Of a stretch of 64,000 bases of DNA, positions 42,887-52,249 are shown in pieces (position 1 is the first letter of the stretch; each line of letters opens with the position of its first letter). A program made the position numbers and the translations under genes. This DNA comes from Ascidiaceihabitans sp029251465. GTDB lineage: Bacteria; Pseudomonadota; Alphaproteobacteria; Rhodobacterales; Rhodobacteraceae. The stretch lies in NCBI RefSeq assembly GCF_042932805.1, contig NZ_CP170633.1:1612001-1676000 (forward strand), written 5' to 3'. The notes under the pieces were generated by a model. The model was not told the DNA's origin and did no database searches. It was given only the letters and a program-made list of their open reading frames with translations.

Positions 42887-44671
42887 TCAGACGAGGAACG
42901 TGTCATCGACCGTCACGCCACCGTCAAACTGCAACGTCTCGATGTTGGTCAGAGTGTCGTAGTAGCCGGTTGATGTTTCGCTCACCGTCCACGCGCCGGT
43001 GGCCGTATTTTCATAGGTGTAGCCAGAGACATCACCTGAATACAGCGCGATGTCATCGCCGTCGCCGCCATCGATCGTGTCAGATCCATTGCCGCCCATA
43101 AACAGGTTGTTAGCGCTGTCTCCGGTTAGGAAATCGAAATTGTCAGAACCGATAATCCGTTCGACGTTGATGAATGTATCACCGGCTGCGTCACCGCCGA
43201 CACCTGTTCCTGCCGCAAGATCGATTGTGACGGCTTCGGATGATCCGCGATAAGACACCCAGTCAACGCCGGCCCCACCATCAATAGCATCAGCACCCGC
43301 GCCACCTGTGAACAGGTTGTTGGCGTCATCGCCCGTCAGCGAATCGTCGAAATTAGAGCCGATGATCCGTTCGAAACCGATGATAACGTCACCTTCCGCG
43401 TCGCCGCCAGTTCCGGTTCCGGTGCTGAGGTCAACGTTCACCCCTTCGGAGGACGTATTGTAGTTCAGATAGTCAGTGCCATCGCCACCATCCAGCGTAT
43501 CAGCGCCGTCGTTGCCTTTGATGATGTTATTGCTGGCATCCCCGGTGATGACGTCAGCAGATGCAGACCCCACCACATGTTCGAACGCGGTAAAGCTGTC
43601 GCCGTCTGCGTCACCGCCGGTGCCTGTGCCGGTGGTCATGTCGATGCTCACACCTTCGGTGGAATTGGAATAGTCGAGGTAGTCAGCACCCTCGCCCCCG
43701 TCCATCGTGTCAGCACCTGCGCCCCCCGCGACAACATCAGTTCCTGCGCCTGCGTCGATCACATCATTGCCTGCGTAGGTCTCTATGTAGTCACCCATGC
43801 CTGTGCCGAGCAAATCATCGTCCCCAGTGGTCGCATCGGCAATTTCACCAAAGTCACTGTAGCTTGCGTCTGAGGCAAAGAACGACAAAAATCCTGCCTT
43901 TTCAGCAGCTTGCTGCGCGAGGTAATTTTGGTAAGGCGTACCACCATATTCCAAAGCCAGAACATCCGCGTGCCCGAGAATGTATTCGCTGGCTTGCGCG
44001 ATGGCTGCCTCTTCGGTCTGGGTAATACCAAAGAAAATCTCCAGCAACATGCCGTCAATTGAGTCCAGATATTCGGTCGCAGCCGTGGACGTCGCGCCAC
44101 CCACACCATCGGTCACAACATAAGGATTACCGTTGGAAATCAGCACCGCGTCAGGGTTCACCGCCTTGATCGCCGCATCAATTGTCACCGCGAATTCCAT
44201 CATGGCGGTGGCATTTTCGGACGTGCTCAGGCCTGTCGCTGCATCAACATAGTACTGCTGAAAATCATCCATAAATACGCCGTCAAATCCAGATTCCACC
44301 AGATCAACAGCCTGCGCGATGACAATGGCCTGCCAATCGGCATCGGTGTAATCGACAACAAACCCGAATTCATTTGACGGTTGATCCGCAAGCCAGGCCG
44401 GTGCCAAATCGGTCGGCGTGCCGGTGTCTGTGCCGTCATCTGTCCATGTCGGATCCCAGTAGGGGCGGGTATCGTCGGTGACCGACATGTTGATGTAACC
44501 GGCGACTTGGGTGCCCGCCGCTTGGATGTTAGACAGCTCTGCTGCCGTGATCGCACTGTTTGCGAAATTCGTTTCAGCGCCACCTTCGGTGATCAATAAA
44601 TCGACATTGCTGTCAACCACTTGCTGAACGTCAACGCCGGAGTATAGCAGCGCGTAACTTGTAAAAGACAT
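42887..44671 (-). CDS. Glycosidase-like (GH114/TM1410-type) protein with RTX repeats, 594 aa
   Basis: N-terminal part (to about residue 275) has a barrel-type pattern: YALLYSGVDV, VAGYINMSVTDDTRPYW, FGFVVDYTDADW and SGFDGVFMDDFQQYYVDA, as in endo-alpha-1,4-polygalactosaminidase-like/TM1410 proteins. From about 285 to 575 it has calcium-binding RTX nonapeptides (GGxGxDxxx type: GGAGADTMDGGEGADYLDY) separated by repeated 85-residue modules that each contain VxIDxxxGTGxGGDAxGD. Such proteins are secreted by type I systems through a C-terminal signal; here the end is FDGGVTVDDTFLV. Start at 44671 (MSFTSYALLYSG) follows GGAGA. No secretion system genes lie in the window. Confidence 0.78.
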   Translation of the reverse strand: MSFTSYALLYSGVDVQQVVDSNVDLLITEGGAETNFANSAITAAELSNIQAAGTQVAGYINMSVTDDTRPYWDPTWTDDGTDTGTPTDLAPAWLADQPSNEFGFVVDYTDADWQAIVIAQAVDLVESGFDGVFMDDFQQYYVDAATGLSTSENATAMMEFAVTIDAAIKAVNPDAVLISNGNPYVVTDGVGGATSTAATEYLDSIDGMLLEIFFGITQTEEAAIAQASEYILGHADVLALEYGGTPYQNYLAQQAAEKAGFLSFFASDASYSDFGEIADATTGDDDLLGTGMGDYIETYAGNDVIDAGAGTDVVAGGAGADTMDGGEGADYLDYSNSTEGVSIDMTTGTGTGGDADGDSFTAFEHVVGSASADVITGDASNNIIKGNDGADTLDGGDGTDYLNYNTSSEGVNVDLSTGTGTGGDAEGDVIIGFERIIGSNFDDSLTGDDANNLFTGGAGADAIDGGAGVDWVSYRGSSEAVTIDLAAGTGVGGDAAGDTFINVERIIGSDNFDFLTGDSANNLFMGGNGSDTIDGGDGDDIALYSGDVSGYTYENTATGAWTVSETSTGYYDTLTNIETLQFDGGVTVDDTFLV

Positions 44672-45036
44672 TATTTTCTCCAGTTTCATTATTGGTCGTT
44701 CGAGTGACCTAGGCGTGGGAAAATTGCGGTGCCAGATGCCGGTCCAGAACCGTCAGACTTGGGCGACAAGTGACGCAAAGGACGTGTTTTTAACTGCGGC
44801 ATTCCGCTGGGGTCTGATCACAAACGCGTGTACTGCCGATTGTGCCTATTTATTTTGCAATTTGACCACGAGGTTTATATTTGCCCCGTAATTGATTGAT
44901 TTTAATTAATTTTAGTTAATCTTGCACAGGCTTCGAGCGGTCAAAAACAGCCTTGCATCGGATAAAGCACATCATTTCACCCTACGCGGGAAACTCGAAA
45001 CCGCAGGTCTATGGCCCCTCAGCAAAGCTGAAACTA
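44672..45036. other. Gene-free stretch
   Basis: 365 bases between the RTX gene start and the end of the P-loop protein gene, AT-rich in the middle (TTAATTAATTTTAGTTAATC). It holds the promoter of the RTX gene. No coding frame or RNA gene is seen. Confidence 0.5.
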
Positions 45037-45579
45037 TCAGCCCTCAGATCTGCGTAACCTGTCCAGAATAAAGTCTGCACGTTCTTTCACCGACCATTTT
45101 GGCAATGGGCAGATGTCGTAGCCTAGATCAAGAAAAGCAGTCTCTAACCGGGATGTTTCGGCCACGGCTGACGTGAAATCGTGGCGGCGTTCTGTGTCTG
45201 GTGCGAAAATTTCCGGCCACGGCGGCGCAAAGAACACTTGTTTCGAATAGTGTCGTTTCTGGCCAAGGGTTTTTCGATACGGTTGTGTCGTCGCAAAGTT
45301 CAGCGCGACGGCGGCGTCAATCAGACCCCGGTCGAAAAACACCGGACCGTCGGTGGTGACGGCCGATCTGAGGTCACGCTGTGCCATCAAAACCGCGCGC
45401 CGTGCGAACGCGCCCATGTCGACCCAAGGCAACGCCTGTCCCGAACCTGACAGTTCTTGTGCCACAATCCGTCGACCGGGCTCGGGCACGGTGGCGAACC
45501 CTCTGGCGCTCAGTTCGCACAAGATCTCGGATTTTCCACCGCCCGAACATCCGGTGATCAGGATAAATTTTGCGCTCAT
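45037..45579 (-). CDS. P-loop ATPase/kinase-like protein (AAA_28 type), 180 aa
   Basis: Walker A ITGCSGGGKSEIL opens the protein; VPEPGRRIVAQE and DGPVFFDRGLIDA follow, matching the AAA_28 or NadR-like group of small ATPases. Similar proteins are often annotated as predicted ATPases without a substrate. Starts MSAKFILITG at 45579. The tyrosine-phosphatase pseudogene lies 80 bases upstream on the same strand, so the two were possibly one operon. Confidence 0.8.
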   Translation of the reverse strand: MSAKFILITGCSGGGKSEILCELSARGFATVPEPGRRIVAQELSGSGQALPWVDMGAFARRAVLMAQRDLRSAVTTDGPVFFDRGLIDAAVALNFATTQPYRKTLGQKRHYSKQVFFAPPWPEIFAPDTERRHDFTSAVAETSRLETAFLDLGYDICPLPKWSVKERADFILDRLRRSEG

Positions 45580-45659
45580 TGTTGCGCACCCTTTCTTTGT
45601 TCAAAGTCGATAACGCACGACTGTCTAAGGCATGACTGATTTGGTGCGTTTGCATCCGC

Positions 45660-46085
45660 CTAGCGTGTCGGCTTGATTAACGTCGCGACTGTGCTTTCGG
45701 CCAGCTTGATCCTGTCGTCTCCGACTTGATTGGCTGTAACACCGCCCAACTCAACGAGCCCATTCAAGGCCGAGGCGGCGTCAAACCCCATCAGCCTGAG
45801 TAGAACGTACGCAAAGAACCCGGGTCGATGAATTCCCGCGGAGCAATGCAAGTAGATGTGAGTGTTCGGCGGCGCGTCATGGTCTACACCCAGAATGACG
45901 TCTTCAGGGTTGCGATCAACGCCGAGATATCAGAGTGGCGCAGCATTTCAAGGTTGCCGCCCCCATGGGCAATCAGACCCATTCGTAATGCGCGTCATCG
46001 GTCCCCAATTGCGCGCTGATCTTGGCAATCAAAAGCGCGGCCCCAAAGTGATCTTGGCGCGCGGGAAAGCAGTACTGTCAGTCAT
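45660..46085 (-). pseudogene. Protein tyrosine phosphatase pseudogene
   Basis: The C-terminal part is clear: HIYLHCSAGIHRPGFFAYVL carries the CX5R active site. Upstream pieces fall in other frames: MTDSTAFPRAKITLGPRF (start at 46085), LIAKISAQLGTDDAHYEW, GLIAHGGGNLEMLRHSDIS and GVDRNPEDVILGVDHDAPPN. At least three frameshifts interrupt the gene, each followed by sequence that continues the same fold, so this is a decayed gene rather than a set of small proteins. An intact-looking frame (45660-45851, 63 codons) is only its 3' end. Confidence 0.75.
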
Positions 46086-46119
46086 CTAACGCCCTTGCGA
46101 AACGACTATCACGGCAACC

Positions 46120-46503
46120 CTACCCGTAGATCGAAGTGAGCGACTTTGGATCAATCCAACCGCTGTCGCATCGGCCAACATAGGCCTGTTTTTCGGACAC
46201 CGTTATGCCAACGCTGCAGGTTTCGCTGGTGCCATCAATGACACCGTCCCAACCGTTTTGTTCATCGCATCCGGATACCACGTGGCCTGCCTGCAATCTG
46301 GCAATGATCGGAAATTCAGGCCCCGGCCCTGATCGTAAATCGGCCCCACCAGCGTTGACTTGCAGCCCGATACTGCACGTGCCGTGATCTGTGTCCGGAT
46401 ACAGCATGACCGGGACAGTTTCGCCCAACGCGGTGGATGTTTGCGCCGACAAGCACCCAGATAGCAACGTGGCAACACAGGCGGAAATCATCAGTTCTTT
46501 CAT
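46120..46503 (-). CDS. Lipoprotein with SH3-like domain, 127 aa
   Basis: Signal peptide MKELMISACVATLLSGC with lipobox Cys17. The mature part contains GGADLRSGPGPEFPIIARLQAGHVVS, the pattern of bacterial SH3b domains (often cell-wall or peptide binding), and ends with a second short copy-like stretch (QAYVGRCDSGWIDPKSL). Four further cysteines may form disulphides. Start at 46503 follows GGAT. Role unknown. Confidence 0.78.
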   Translation of the reverse strand: MKELMISACVATLLSGCLSAQTSTALGETVPVMLYPDTDHGTCSIGLQVNAGGADLRSGPGPEFPIIARLQAGHVVSGCDEQNGWDGVIDGTSETCSVGITVSEKQAYVGRCDSGWIDPKSLTSIYG

Positions 46504-46551
46504 TTTATCAAATCCTTGATTGTGCACACACGATGCTCTGAGCCTAGAAAA

Positions 46552-48096
46552 CTATTGCCCCATTACCGCGTTACAGTGTCGGATTGCTGTTTCCATGTGC
46601 GGTTTGACGCCGGAAAAATCGCCCTCCAAACCGATGTAGAACGACACGTCCGCCTCTTTTTTGAAATCAGAGGTTCCATCGGGGTAGTTCGTCCAAATGC
46701 TTGACACCTCACGATCACCAAGTGTTCTGACGGTGAAAAACGCGGGCTTTCCAAAGAAGAAATGTTCCTCCCAGGCGACGCGTTCCGGATCGAAATGTCC
46801 GAGGTTAAATTCGTGGGTGGTTTTGCCCGTGTTGGGATGATCAACAAACGTTTGAAACACACACGCCGTGTCGGTTGCGACAAATGACTGGAGTCCGGCC
46901 TGTGCGCCGCCACCTGCGTGCACCCACTCGAGTGTTAACCTTTGGATCAAGGATTTTACCGCCGATCTGTAGGCCCCAGTGTCCGCTGATGACGCGTTTA
47001 CGCTGCCGGAGTTGCCGATACGGCTGGACGATACGCCGTTCTGGCGTTCCAAAGTTTCGATCGCTTTGCGCGACCCTTTTAGGCCCAGCGTGTAAGTTTT
47101 GTTTCCGCCTTGGGTCACGTAGTTGAACGCGATGTATTTGCCGGACTTGATCGCCTCGAGAGTAGCGCGTTGGCTGGAGCGTGGGAGCGTGATCGTGATG
47201 AATGATCCCGGAGAGCCAAAGTTATCGCCATATTGCTCGACCTGGCAGGTTTCACTGGTGCAAAACCCAAGATCTATTCTGGTCCGTGTTTTGTCTGCTT
47301 TTTCCACGTAGACGCCCGTCACACGAACCGTCGGGTCAAAAGTATCTCGCATCAAACCCAGGTAGACCTGTTTGGTGTCGTCAAAAACACCCACGTAAAC
47401 CCGTGCTTGAAATTTGCCATTTGGGGCGTGATCCCAGCGGGCTTCGCCGTAGCCGTAACCCCATGCCTGCGTAAACAGCTTTTGGCGTTCGTCGATTTGG
47501 GACATCTCGGGGCCGCTGCTGGTTTCGACTTTTGCAAGCTCGATGGCCAACCGCTTTAGCTTTGATTGATCAGCACCGGCGTCGCGTGCGCGGTCATACA
47601 GCGATCTGGCTTTTACGTCGTCGATCGGCAGAAATTCCGCACTTAGATAATAGTGACCCAGTTTGACACCCGAATTGCCGTACCCTGCGTTGAGGGCACG
47701 CAAGAAATAGCCTTTTGCCAATTCCGGGTTACGTTCGAACGACACCCCTTCCATCAGGTATTCTGCATAATTCATTTGGCCCAGCGGATAGCCACCCAGA
47801 GCGGATCGTTTGTACTGCTCGGCTGCATAGCTAAGGTCTGCGTTGCTAAAGCTGCACTTCTGCGTGGAAAACACCCAGCCCAAATCATTCATCGCCACCA
47901 CGTTGTTTTTCAAAAGCGCGCTGTTGGACAACTCGATGTAGGCACCTTGGTCCCCGGCGCAGGCTTGATCCGACAGCCTGTTAAAGTAGTCCCGTGGCCC
48001 TTGCCATGATTGCTCTAACCGTTCGGCGAATGCAGGGGCACCAACGGTGAAAATGACGACACACGCGATCAGGCGGCAAAACAATGTGTAGGTCAA
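46552..48096 (-). CDS. Exported Sel1-like repeat protein, 514 aa
   Basis: TTG at 48096 is proposed as the start because AAGGAC lies 6 bases before it and the product then begins with a good signal peptide (TYTLFCRLIACVVIFTVGAP, cleavage after AFA). The next 150 residues hold Sel1-type helical repeats (YAAEQYKRSALGGYPLGQMN, AEYLMEGVSFERNPELAKGY, YFLRALNAGYGNSGVKLGHY, YLSAEFLPIDDVKARSLYDR). The C-terminal 300 residues have no family I recognise; similar segments suggest an invasion-associated-locus-B-like fold (FTITL, GSRKAIETLERQ). Periplasmic protein of unknown role. Confidence 0.7.
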   Translation of the reverse strand: MTYTLFCRLIACVVIFTVGAPAFAERLEQSWQGPRDYFNRLSDQACAGDQGAYIELSNSALLKNNVVAMNDLGWVFSTQKCSFSNADLSYAAEQYKRSALGGYPLGQMNYAEYLMEGVSFERNPELAKGYFLRALNAGYGNSGVKLGHYYLSAEFLPIDDVKARSLYDRARDAGADQSKLKRLAIELAKVETSSGPEMSQIDERQKLFTQAWGYGYGEARWDHAPNGKFQARVYVGVFDDTKQVYLGLMRDTFDPTVRVTGVYVEKADKTRTRIDLGFCTSETCQVEQYGDNFGSPGSFITITLPRSSQRATLEAIKSGKYIAFNYVTQGGNKTYTLGLKGSRKAIETLERQNGVSSSRIGNSGSVNASSADTGAYRSAVKSLIQRLTLEWVHAGGGAQAGLQSFVATDTACVFQTFVDHPNTGKTTHEFNLGHFDPERVAWEEHFFFGKPAFFTVRTLGDREVSSIWTNYPDGTSDFKKEADVSFYIGLEGDFSGVKPHMETAIRHCNAVMGQ

Positions 48097-48254
48097 AATA
48101 TGTCCTTGGTCTAAAATGTACCGATCTGCACAGAATACTAGGAAAAGACGCCTGTTCTGGCAAGTTTGACGGGCTTTTTCAAACAAAATACAGCCTAGAG
48201 GCGTAATTCTGAGAGGCCCAAAATCGTCGACAGCGTCACAGCCGTGGCTTCATT

Positions 48255-49463
48255 TTACGGTGCGGCAATCGCACGAACAGGAACGCTGGCAAGCGAATGA
48301 ATCGAACTGTTGACCGATGGCACCACGGGTCCGGTCAGCGCGAACCGTTCAACCCTGTCCGCTAGCGCATTGAGCAGACTGGTGATTTCGAGCTGCGCCA
48401 GATGCATGCCAAGGCACGCGTGAACGCCGTTTCCAAAACCGACATGCCCACGCGCGTGACGTGAGATGTCAAAGCGATCAGAATCCTCAAATTTCGCAGG
48501 GTCCCGATTTGCCGCGCCAAAAACCATCAGCACGCGCGACCCTTTGCGCAAGGTCACGCCCTCGACGAGGCAATCTTGGGTCACGTAGCGCGTAAAGGCC
48601 TTGATCGGGGTGTTCAGGCGCACGATTTCCTCAATCGCGTTGCGGATCAGCGTGCGATCGGCCCGCAATTTGGACCACTGATCGGGATGTTTGGCAAACA
48701 ACACAACCGCGTAGCCAATGGCCGAAATCGTCGTATCCAAACCAGGTGCGATGTAGTCGCGCATCAGCTCAGCGGCGCGCGCAGGTTCCATGCCACTTTG
48801 AATACCCAACTCAGTTGCCCGACTGGCCCAGCCACCCGGACTGAAGGATTGCAGCGTTTCGGGGTCTTCAAGAAAGCGGCGCAGTTCTTTCAAATTCGCA
48901 ATCGCACTGTCACGGCGCGCACGTGGATCACGCAACAATTCGAACGTCGCAGCGCCCCACCCCAGCATGTTGTTTTTACCGTGCTCCCCCAATCCCACAA
49001 GGTCGCACACAACCGTGAGCGGCAAGTAAGGTGCAAGCTCTTGGGCGGCATCGAATTGACCTTTTTGGACCATCTGAGCGGCCAAATAATCGGCCTGCAT
49101 TTCGATCTTTTCGCGGACTGCCTCAAGCGCTTTGGGGGTCAACGGCGAAAACGTGATGGCGCGGGTCGCATCATGCTGCGGCGGGTCCGAATTCAGCGTG
49201 CTGCCAACCAGCAGTGTGTTCACATCGTCATTGATCGACACGCCCTAACCAGAGCTGAAGCACTGATGATTTCGCAGTGATTTAATCAACGCCTCAAACC
49301 CGCAAATTGCGTAAATGTTGTTGTGTTGCAACCAAACGATCGGGCCATGGCCAAGCATGTCGTGATAGGCCGAAACGGGGTCGGCAATCGCGGCCTCACC
49401 TTAGAAATCGACATCACAAACCGGCGCGTCGCCGTCAGATGATCGCATCACAGAGTTTTCCAT
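48255..49463 (-). pseudogene. Cytochrome P450 pseudogene with two in-frame stops
   Basis: A single frame of 403 codons, the normal length of a soluble bacterial P450, runs from ATG at 49463 (MENSVMRSSDGDAPVCDVDF) to 48255, but has TAA at 49403-49401 (codon 21) and TAG at 49247-49245 (codon 73). Downstream all motifs are intact: APGLDTTISAIGYAVVLF (I-helix), EEIVRLNTPIKAFTRYV (ExxR) and HVGFGNGVHACLGMHLAQLE (haem loop). A GTG at 49241 could start a 328-residue product lacking the N-terminal 74 residues, but this would remove helix A and B elements. The substrate class is unknown. The gene looks recently inactivated. Confidence 0.85.
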
Positions 49464-49563
49464 AGCCGCATCTTTCGTTCGTGTTGATCGTCAGTCTTTG
49501 GCAAACAGAAACGCCGATGAAAATCAATGGCCGTGGCTGACCTGTGCCAACGCCGCGTACGGC

Positions 49564-49969
49564 TCAAAGCCCCAGCGCCTCGCTGGTCGCAATTGCGCTC
49601 ATGCCGCCGTCGATGACGATATCCTGCCCTCTGATCCAACAACTGGTGGGCGAGGCCAGGAAAACGATGGCGGATGCGATTTCGCTTGGCAAACCCGGCC
49701 GGCCAACGCGCGCAACATTTTGGACCATTTTGTCGCCAAATTCGGTGGCAAAATCCTGCGGTGTTGATCAAAGCGTCAGATGGCCCGTCGGCAGCATCAA
49801 TCGCCGCCTTGATAGACGCAGGGGCGCTGAGGTCCGTTTCGACCCAGCGATCCACATTTTCCTGCGGCTCGGAAATGTCAAATGCAGTGACGTGATGACC
49901 ATCGACCTTTAGTTCCGCTGCAACTGCCGCACCAATCCCCGACGCCCCACCGGTAAGGCCTATCTTCAT
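49564..49969 (-). pseudogene. Short-chain dehydrogenase pseudogene with internal deletion
   Basis: The N-terminus is clear: MKIGLTGGASGIGAAVAAEL (NAD-binding TGxxxGIG), then DLSAPASIKAAIDAADGPSD and ALINTAG (usual NNAG). It then jumps, in a different frame, to the C-terminal segment FGDKMVQNVARVGRPGLPSE, FLASPTSCWIRGQDIVIDGG ending ALGL at 49564. Roughly 100-120 residues including the catalytic YxxxK are missing. It lies directly upstream of the P450 pseudogene on the same strand, suggesting they once acted in one oxidation pathway. Confidence 0.78.
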
Positions 49970-50084
49970 ATTCTACGCCGTGCAATCTGTTACATTTCGC
50001 AGTGAGTGCGCTGAAAAACCTTAACCGAATACGTTTGAAACGCACCAAAGAATTTTGCGACAAAACCCCGCTGAGTGTTGCGTT

Positions 50085-51821
50085 TCAAAGCCGTGTGATG
50101 ACGCCCCAAATCGCGCTGAGGTACACAACGACCAACAGCGTTCTGGCGGTTTCGGTTGACCCGAGTGCGCGCACCCCAAAGCCGAGCGACACCAACGCCG
50201 CAATCGCAGCCACCCAGATCAATGGCGCAAACTTTGCCCATCGTGCCAACCCTTCAGATTGGTCTTGATCGGTCCGTGTCGGCGGCAGCAATGGCAAGTC
50301 GCCTGTAACGACAAATTCGGCGATGGAATCCCAATTCTCTTCGACCAGTGCAGCGCTATGTTGCCCTTTCATATATCTGATTTCATTTATCTTTCCGCCA
50401 AACCCGTCATGGCCACCACTGCCAAGATCTTGCACCGACAACATCTCTGCCGCTTTGGGGAAAATAGCCACGACCCAATCCGACGTTGCGACAAAATTCA
50501 GCACGTTTTGCACTTGGTTGGTCTTGCGCCGTTCTTCCCAATTATAGCTGGACCGAATGACGCTACCCGCCAGAACCACGTTCTTGAAACGGCAAAACGG
50601 ATAGTCTTGGAGCGCACGCGCCAGTAAATACGTGCCATTGCTGTGCCCGACAAAAGACATTTGCGCATTGGGGTGCTCGGCCAGTGCTTCGGCGTATTGA
50701 TCCATCAGCCATTCGACCTTTTGACGTCGCGCCCATGGCAGAAAGAACGGCAACATCGGAAAAAACCCGTAACTGGATGTTTCCGCAGCCATTTGGACCG
50801 TTTTGCCGTCAATTGCCCCTTGCCGACTGCGCCGCAGGATCGCGCGCGCAATTTTCTGGGTCCAATGCCCGACATCGCGAATGCCGTGGATCACAAAAAC
50901 AAAATCAGTGGTGTCGTGGTTGGGCGGGTCCTGTGGTTTGTCCGCTGGCAAATGCGTAATGCCTTCCAGCTCGTCCTTGGTGGACATCAACGCTGCGCGC
51001 AGAACCCGTTTGCGTTCGGCCCCATCAGTGGTTTTTGGGCGATAGGCGCTTTGCACGATGTTTGCCGACTGCAGATCAACAACGCTTCTGTGATCGGAAT
51101 ATGGCACATCAAGGTAATAGAAATTCCGACCGGACACCAAATCAATGTTGTCCTTGGGCGACACCATATCATCGGCCGATCCAAGCATCTGGATGGTCAA
51201 AGGAAACGCGCCACCCTGGCGCTGCGCCTGGTTTGCCGCAAGGATCCAACGAATGCGCAGATCGGTCAAATAGGGTGATCCACGCCGGATCGACATGATC
51301 AGGAATGGCTTTTTGGTGATCGCACCCCAGACGCTGCCAATTGCGGTTCCGACATTCCAGTTCAGCTGATTGAAAAGGCTCAGGTGGTGCCCTGCTTTCC
51401 AACCCCGGTTCAGCCCTGCCAGCAAAACCAACCGGTCAACGCGATTGACCCAATCAAGTGTTTGATCCCCGTCAACCGCCCCTGCCCGTTCAATCGCAAG
51501 CAACACCGTGCTGCGCGCAATCAACGCGCCGATACTGTGCCCGACAAACATGATAGAGCGATAATTTGCGCTGCCATCAGACCAAATGCCGTCAATTTTA
51601 GCCAGTTGGCGCGCGGCAATATCACCCGGGCTGGCCTGCGAAAACGTCGAACACGGCAGGTTAGGAACGTATTGATCCGCGTCCGGATACAGCTGTGCGA
51701 TGTATTTGCACACGTCAGACATCTTTTCAGGGCCGCCGCGAAACGAGTGAAAAAGGACAATCAGCTGCGTCGATAATCCGTGCTTTCGCAGGTCGCCTTT
51801 TTGTGCGTTCAATTTATTCAT
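50085..51821 (-). CDS. Tandem alpha/beta-hydrolase protein with C-terminal membrane anchor, 578 aa
   Basis: Two nucleophile elbows in one chain: MFVGHSIGALIARS with Ser96 and SFVGHSNGTYLLARAL with Ser394. The first half opens QLIVLFHSFRGGPEKMSDVC and has the likely acid and base in MLGSADDMVSPKD and YSDHRSV; the second opens DFVFVIHGIRDVGHWTQKI and has GHDGFGGKINEIRYM. Two hydrophobic helices close the protein (about 537-577), so it is probably inner-membrane bound. Start at 51821 (MNKLNAQKGDL) follows GAAGGAG. A duplicated hydrolase of this kind is unfamiliar to me; lipase or esterase activity is inferred from fold. Confidence 0.75.
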   Translation of the reverse strand: MNKLNAQKGDLRKHGLSTQLIVLFHSFRGGPEKMSDVCKYIAQLYPDADQYVPNLPCSTFSQASPGDIAARQLAKIDGIWSDGSANYRSIMFVGHSIGALIARSTVLLAIERAGAVDGDQTLDWVNRVDRLVLLAGLNRGWKAGHHLSLFNQLNWNVGTAIGSVWGAITKKPFLIMSIRRGSPYLTDLRIRWILAANQAQRQGGAFPLTIQMLGSADDMVSPKDNIDLVSGRNFYYLDVPYSDHRSVVDLQSANIVQSAYRPKTTDGAERKRVLRAALMSTKDELEGITHLPADKPQDPPNHDTTDFVFVIHGIRDVGHWTQKIARAILRRSRQGAIDGKTVQMAAETSSYGFFPMLPFFLPWARRQKVEWLMDQYAEALAEHPNAQMSFVGHSNGTYLLARALQDYPFCRFKNVVLAGSVIRSSYNWEERRKTNQVQNVLNFVATSDWVVAIFPKAAEMLSVQDLGSGGHDGFGGKINEIRYMKGQHSAALVEENWDSIAEFVVTGDLPLLPPTRTDQDQSEGLARWAKFAPLIWVAAIAALVSLGFGVRALGSTETARTLLVVVYLSAIWGVITRL

Positions 51822-52249
51822 AATCAAAATCTCCTTCGGATAAATACCCCTATTTTCTTGGTGGTTTTGTAGGCCGGCTGTGGGTGCCGTCATGGGGTGT
51901 GCTGTGTTCTTTGCGTCTCAAATGGATCGTAAAAACCGGTTCGCTCATAGCTGTCAGGTACTGCGTAATTTTGGCCGTTTTGAAATTCGCCAAATAATTG
52001 AAAATTGAATTGCCGAGCGGCGTTTGTCAATTCTTACGATCCAGAATGACACACCAGACGTCGCGACCAGCCGTTACAATTTGAAATCAATTGCTTGGAT
52101 CATTTCTCCGCAAATGCGGTTGCCCGTTCACCTGTCTTCAACAGTCGGATGAGTATGGTCGCGCCGCTAAGGGCCAAAGCCGCTGAACAACAGGCGTGCA
52201 GGTAATTTTGCGGGATCAGCCCTTAGGAGTCCCGGCAGGAGCGACGACA
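51822..52249. other. Divergent gene-free stretch
   Basis: 428 bases between the tandem hydrolase and the RTX-Hint gene, transcribed away from each other, so both promoters lie here. I see no coding frame or RNA gene. Confidence 0.5.
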
